Shown piece by piece: positions 5,722 to 8,839 of a DNA stretch of 8,839 nt (position 1 is the first letter of the stretch; the number at the start of each line of letters is the position of its first letter). The DNA comes from Mariprofundaceae bacterium (GTDB lineage: Bacteria; Pseudomonadota; Zetaproteobacteria; Mariprofundales; J009): assembly GCA_015489095.1 (NCBI GenBank), contig WFMN01000111.1:1-8839 (forward strand). The letters run 5' to 3'. A model generated the notes under the pieces. The model saw nothing but the letters and a program-made list of their open reading frames with translations, was not told the origin of the DNA and ran no database searches. Position numbers and translations under genes: made by a program.

Positions 5722-8487
5722 TTGATCCAGAATAAGAATCCATTGTTGGCGCCGCTGCGCCATCGGGGGGCAACGGTGCTGGTGCTGCTCTTGGTGACGC
5801 TGCTGCTGGCGCTCGGCATCCCCAACCTTCAGATCGACAGCGGCTTTTCCAGCCTCGTTTCCGATAGCAACCCCGATAAACAGGCCTACCAGCAGGTGGT
5901 GAAGGAGTTCGGCTCCGACAGCCGCACACTGGTCTATGTGCGCGATCCCGCGTTGTGGAGCATTGATAAGCTCAACACGCTGCGCGCGCTGCACGAGAAG
6001 CTGCAGGCGCTGCCCGGCGTGCGCCGGATGGATGATCTATTCACCGTTTCCACCATCGCGGGGGACGATCAGGGGGTGGTGGTCGGGCGGCTGATCGCCG
6101 AGCAGCCGACAACCGCGGAGGAGGTGGCGCGGATCCGCGAGCGGGCGCTGGCAAACCCGCTGCTGGTGGGCAATATCCTGTCGCGCGACGGCTACGCCAC
6201 CGCGCTGGTGCTGACCATCGACGGCGAGGCAAGCCACCTCAGCGACAGCGAGATCAGCCATGCAATCGACGGGGTGCTGGCACCGATGCACGGCGCGTTT
6301 CAGCGGCTGTTTCAGGTTGGATCGGCGCGCATCAACGCCGATCTGCACCGGTTGTTGATCGACGATATGGCTTGGCTTACGCCGCTGTCGGCATCGATGC
6401 TGCTGGTGGTGGTGTGGCTGATGCTGCGCAGCCTGACTGCCGCCATTATCCCGCTTATTTCGGCGGCGTTGAGCCTGATCTGGACGATGGGGATCATGGG
6501 GTGGCTGGGGCTGCCGCTCAATATTCTCTGCGCCATGCTGCCTTCGCTGGTGATCGTGGTCGGCTCCACCGAAGACAACCACATGGTGGCCTCCTACCTG
6601 CGCTCGCTGCGCGCGGATAGCGCCAACCCGCGGTTAGCGGCGGCGGCAACCATGCTGGCGGAGATCGGGGTGCCGATGCTGCTGACCATCACCACCACCC
6701 TGATCGGTTTTGCCAGTAATATCTTTACCGGCATGGCGCTGATCCGTGACTTCGCCTTTGCCGCCGCTATCGCCATCGCGGCCAACGGCATCATCACCAT
6801 GGTGCTGGTGCCGATTATCCTGTCGTGGCTGGGGCCGCGGCGCAGCCTGTTGGCCGACCCCGATCACGATCGGCGCGGCCTGCCGGGCGTGCTGGTACGG
6901 CTGTTCGACTACGCCAACCGCCACTATCCGCGGGCGATTCTCGTTGCCACGGCGGCGCTGTCGGCGCTGTTTGTGTGGCAGGCGATGCAACTGAAGGTGA
7001 CCAACAACCCGATCTCCTACTTTCAGCAGGACAACCCGATTATCGCCGAGAGCGCCGCCCTGCACCGCGATCTGGCGGGTGGCAGTCTCTTTTATGTGCG
7101 CTTAAGCAGCAAGCAACCGCTTGCATTCCAGCAGCCGGCAGTGCTCGATAAGCTGGCGCAGATTCAGCGGTTTATCGACGAGCAGCAGGTGTTTGACCGC
7201 ACCACCTCACTGGTTGATTACTTGGCGCTGGTCAATCAGGCGTTTCACGGCGGCGATGCCCGGTTTCACAAGCCGCCGGCCAGCGCGCGGCTGACGGCGC
7301 AATACCTGCTGTTTTTGCACCGCAACACGCTGCGCGGTATGGTGAGCTACGATTACCGGCGGGCGGTGATCACGGTGCGCCACAACATCAGCGATTCAGC
7401 GACCATCAACCGCTATGTGGCCGAGCTGCGCCGTGCCGCCAGCGAGATTGCCGGGCCTTCGATTAAGGTGCGGGTGCTGGGCGAAGGGATTATGATCAAC
7501 AACAACGCCGAGCAGTTGATGCGCGATCAGGTCAAGTCGCTCTCGGTGCTGTTGGTCGCGGTGTTTCTGCTGATGTCGCTGATGTTCACCTCGGTGAAGG
7601 GTGGGTTGATCTCGCTGATTCCCAACATGATTCCGATCGTGATTATGTTCGGGGTGATGGGGGCGCTCGGCATTCCGCTCAACCCCGGCACGGCGATGGT
7701 GGCGGTAATCGTGATGGGCATCGCCATCGACAACACCATCCATCTGCTCACCCGTTACAACGATTTGAGCCGCAACGCCGCCAGCTTTACCGATGCGGTG
7801 CAGCAGACGGTGCGTGAAGAGGCGGCGCCGATGGCCACCACCACGCTGGCGCTGGCGCTCGGTTTTGCGGTGTTGCTGCAGTCGCAGTTCGCCATTATCG
7901 CCCAATTCGGGGCGCTGGCGGCGGCGACCATTCTGCTCGCGCTCTTCATCAATCTGCTGGTGACGCCGATTGTGATGGCGCGCATGCGGCTGGTGAGCCT
8001 GCATCGGATGTTGGAGACCTTCTGGCAGCAGCGGTCTCTGGAGGCCAGCCCGCTCTTCGCTGGCATGAGCAGCTACCAGACCTGCAAGGCGATCCTGATT
8101 TCCGAGTCGCGCGAGTTGAAGGCGGGCGATCTGCTCATCGAGCAGGGAACCATTGAGCGCAGCATGTATGTGGTGCTGTGCGGGACGCTGGAGGTGCTGC
8201 GTCGCGATGATGGCCACGAGGTGAAGCTGGCGGACTTGAAGCGTGGGGATCTGGTGGGCGAGATCGGCTTTGTGCGCGAGGCTCTGCGCACCGCCACTGT
8301 GCGCGCCACCTCCGATGTGACGGTGTTGCGCTTCGATTACGAGCGGTTGCGCACCGACCTTAAATACTTTCCGGGCGTGATGTCGAAGCTCAATTTCAAT
8401 ATCAGCACCATCCTGGGCGAGCGGCTGGCGGATGTGATCAAGGGCATCGCCAAGAAGAACAAGTCGCTGGTCGGTGAGGTGAGTTAA
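5722..8487 (+). CDS. RND/MMPL-type exporter fused to a C-terminal cyclic-nucleotide-binding domain
   Basis: A 921-residue inner-membrane protein. The RND fold is duplicated. Helix 1 (about 17-36) and a periplasmic domain (about 37-214) precede helices 2-6 (about 217-372). Helix 7 (405-422) and a second periplasmic domain precede helices 8-12 (about 606-757). Charged motifs in equivalent helices, G281-STE-D285-N-H287 and G666-IAI-D670-NTI-H674, mark the proton-relay regions. This is the predicted-exporter RND branch (MMPL-like, COG1033 type). After a short linker comes a cyclic-nucleotide-binding domain at about 776-905. It opens PLFAGMSSYQTCKAIL and has a phosphate-binding cassette with G846, E847 and R856 (GEIGF and LRTATVRA), so ligand-binding residues are kept. 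Such cargo is often lipid-like. The start is TTG 5722, as an in-frame TAA lies at 5704-5706 and no ATG is near. The LolA-like gene upstream is its usual partner. Confidence 0.9.
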   Translation: MIQNKNPLLAPLRHRGATVLVLLLVTLLLALGIPNLQIDSGFSSLVSDSNPDKQAYQQVVKEFGSDSRTLVYVRDPALWSIDKLNTLRALHEKLQALPGVRRMDDLFTVSTIAGDDQGVVVGRLIAEQPTTAEEVARIRERALANPLLVGNILSRDGYATALVLTIDGEASHLSDSEISHAIDGVLAPMHGAFQRLFQVGSARINADLHRLLIDDMAWLTPLSASMLLVVVWLMLRSLTAAIIPLISAALSLIWTMGIMGWLGLPLNILCAMLPSLVIVVGSTEDNHMVASYLRSLRADSANPRLAAAATMLAEIGVPMLLTITTTLIGFASNIFTGMALIRDFAFAAAIAIAANGIITMVLVPIILSWLGPRRSLLADPDHDRRGLPGVLVRLFDYANRHYPRAILVATAALSALFVWQAMQLKVTNNPISYFQQDNPIIAESAALHRDLAGGSLFYVRLSSKQPLAFQQPAVLDKLAQIQRFIDEQQVFDRTTSLVDYLALVNQAFHGGDARFHKPPASARLTAQYLLFLHRNTLRGMVSYDYRRAVITVRHNISDSATINRYVAELRRAASEIAGPSIKVRVLGEGIMINNNAEQLMRDQVKSLSVLLVAVFLLMSLMFTSVKGGLISLIPNMIPIVIMFGVMGALGIPLNPGTAMVAVIVMGIAIDNTIHLLTRYNDLSRNAASFTDAVQQTVREEAAPMATTTLALALGFAVLLQSQFAIIAQFGALAAATILLALFINLLVTPIVMARMRLVSLHRMLETFWQQRSLEASPLFAGMSSYQTCKAILISESRELKAGDLLIEQGTIERSMYVVLCGTLEVLRRDDGHEVKLADLKRGDLVGEIGFVREALRTATVRATSDVTVLRFDYERLRTDLKYFPGVMSKLNFNISTILGERLADVIKGIAKKNKSLVGEVS

Positions 8488-8505
8488 TATTATGGGAACA
8501 ATGGG

Positions 8506-8519
8506 TAAACGATCGTTTA
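8506..8519. repeat. Perfect 14-bp palindrome between convergent genes
   Basis: TAAACGATCGTTTA lies 18 bases past the exporter stop. A second perfect palindrome, GCGCATGCGC, is at 8573-8582 next to the end of the minus-strand gene. Neither is followed by a T run. The first could be a regulator-binding site or a weak two-way termination signal. Nothing else was recognised in 8488-8584. Confidence 0.4.
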
Positions 8520-8584
8520 TCGTGTGGTGGCTGTAGATTTAGGTCGGTGCGTGCCAGTTCGCGCAGAGGGTTGCGCATGCGCGC

Positions 8585-8821
8585 CTATGATAATGTATTT
8601 TTGAGAAGTGGTATCACAACCGCGATTAACACCAAGCCCAACATCCATTTCATCAGCTTCTGCTCAGACTGAACAAGTAATATTTGTCGCTCCAGCACGG
8701 CGATATCGGATTTTGTCAGCGCTTCGTTTTTTGATAAGGCCTCCGATGCGCGGATGGCTTTTTCTTCAGACACGCCCGCATCTTTTAACGCCTCATAGAC
8801 TTCAATGACCATTGTGCTCAT
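8585..8821 (-). CDS. Small coiled-coil protein with C-terminal membrane helix (DUF1640-like)
   Basis: A 78-residue protein read leftward. The N-terminal part, FEVLK-like here as VIEVYEALKDAGVSEEKA (5-22), and the following ALSKNEALTKSDIAVLERQ (28-46) resemble the start of DUF1640/CCDC90-type proteins. In these a short helical domain is followed by a coiled coil and a membrane anchor. The coiled coil here runs about 36-56 and the anchor about 59-73 (WMLGLVLIAVVIPLL), leaving a short polar tail. The function of bacterial members is unknown, although many occur as small genes near mobile or toxin-antitoxin loci. It converges on the exporter across a 97-bp gap and is not part of that operon. ATG 8821 is taken as start; the ATG at codon 4 is equally possible because no clear ribosome binding site is visible. 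The short length makes the family call tentative, but the structured layout supports a real gene. Confidence 0.65.
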   Translation of the reverse strand: MSTMVIEVYEALKDAGVSEEKAIRASEALSKNEALTKSDIAVLERQILLVQSEQKLMKWMLGLVLIAVVIPLLKNTLS

Positions 8822-8839
8822 GTCCGCATTATGGGTTAA

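Noticed and set aside
7396..8217. Long minus-strand open frame opposite the exporter
   Set aside because: It has low-complexity H/Q/R-rich sequence and is the antisense of membrane helices with strong third-position G and C.
8520..8584. Remnant of a regulator gene on the minus strand (reads RELARTDLNLQ)
   Set aside because: The short resemblance to the first helix of LysR-type regulators covers about ten residues and has no continuation. It is likely chance.

Overview
This GC-rich window looks like chromosomal DNA from a Gram-negative (diderm) bacterium, probably a proteobacterium. Support comes from a lipobox lipoprotein, an inner-membrane and periplasmic MCE lipid-transport set, and a LolA-like carrier, all of which presuppose an outer membrane. 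I cannot name the lineage from sequence alone.

Layout, left to right. (1) Positions 1-266 hold the 3' end of a REP-associated tyrosine transposase (RAYT). Its stop codon lies inside a perfect 28-bp palindrome, which looks like the REP element the transposase acts on. (2) Positions 283-4567 hold four tightly packed plus-strand genes: pqiA (two zinc-ribbon and membrane modules), pqiB (one membrane anchor, three MCE domains, helical tail), pqiC (outer-membrane lipoprotein) and a LolA-like periplasmic protein. Junctions are ATGA, a 6-nt gap with a strong ribosome binding site, and GTGA, so this is one operon. (3) Positions 4568-4780 have no gene. They hold a chain of seven back-to-back hairpins flanked by a 54-bp direct repeat. 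(4) Positions 4811-5600 hold an overlapping HEPN and minimal nucleotidyltransferase pair, a HepT/MntA-type toxin-antitoxin module. (5) Positions 5601-5721 are a short gap with a weak promoter candidate. (6) Positions 5722-8487 encode a 921-residue RND/MMPL-type exporter with a C-terminal cyclic-nucleotide-binding domain. (7) On the minus strand, 8585-8821 encodes a small coiled-coil protein with one membrane segment, convergent with the exporter.

Working model (inference): PqiA, PqiB and PqiC form a trans-envelope lipid conduit. A LolA-like protein and an RND/MMPL exporter are a pair often found together, and here they sit on either side of the hairpin array and the toxin-antitoxin pair. They may have formed one operon with pqiABC that was later interrupted by the mobile or selfish DNA. 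The added nucleotide-binding domain would allow signal control of the exporter. The two most unusual items are the exporter/cNMP-domain fusion in an MCE context and the mosaic of adjoining hairpins with two recurrent loop types.
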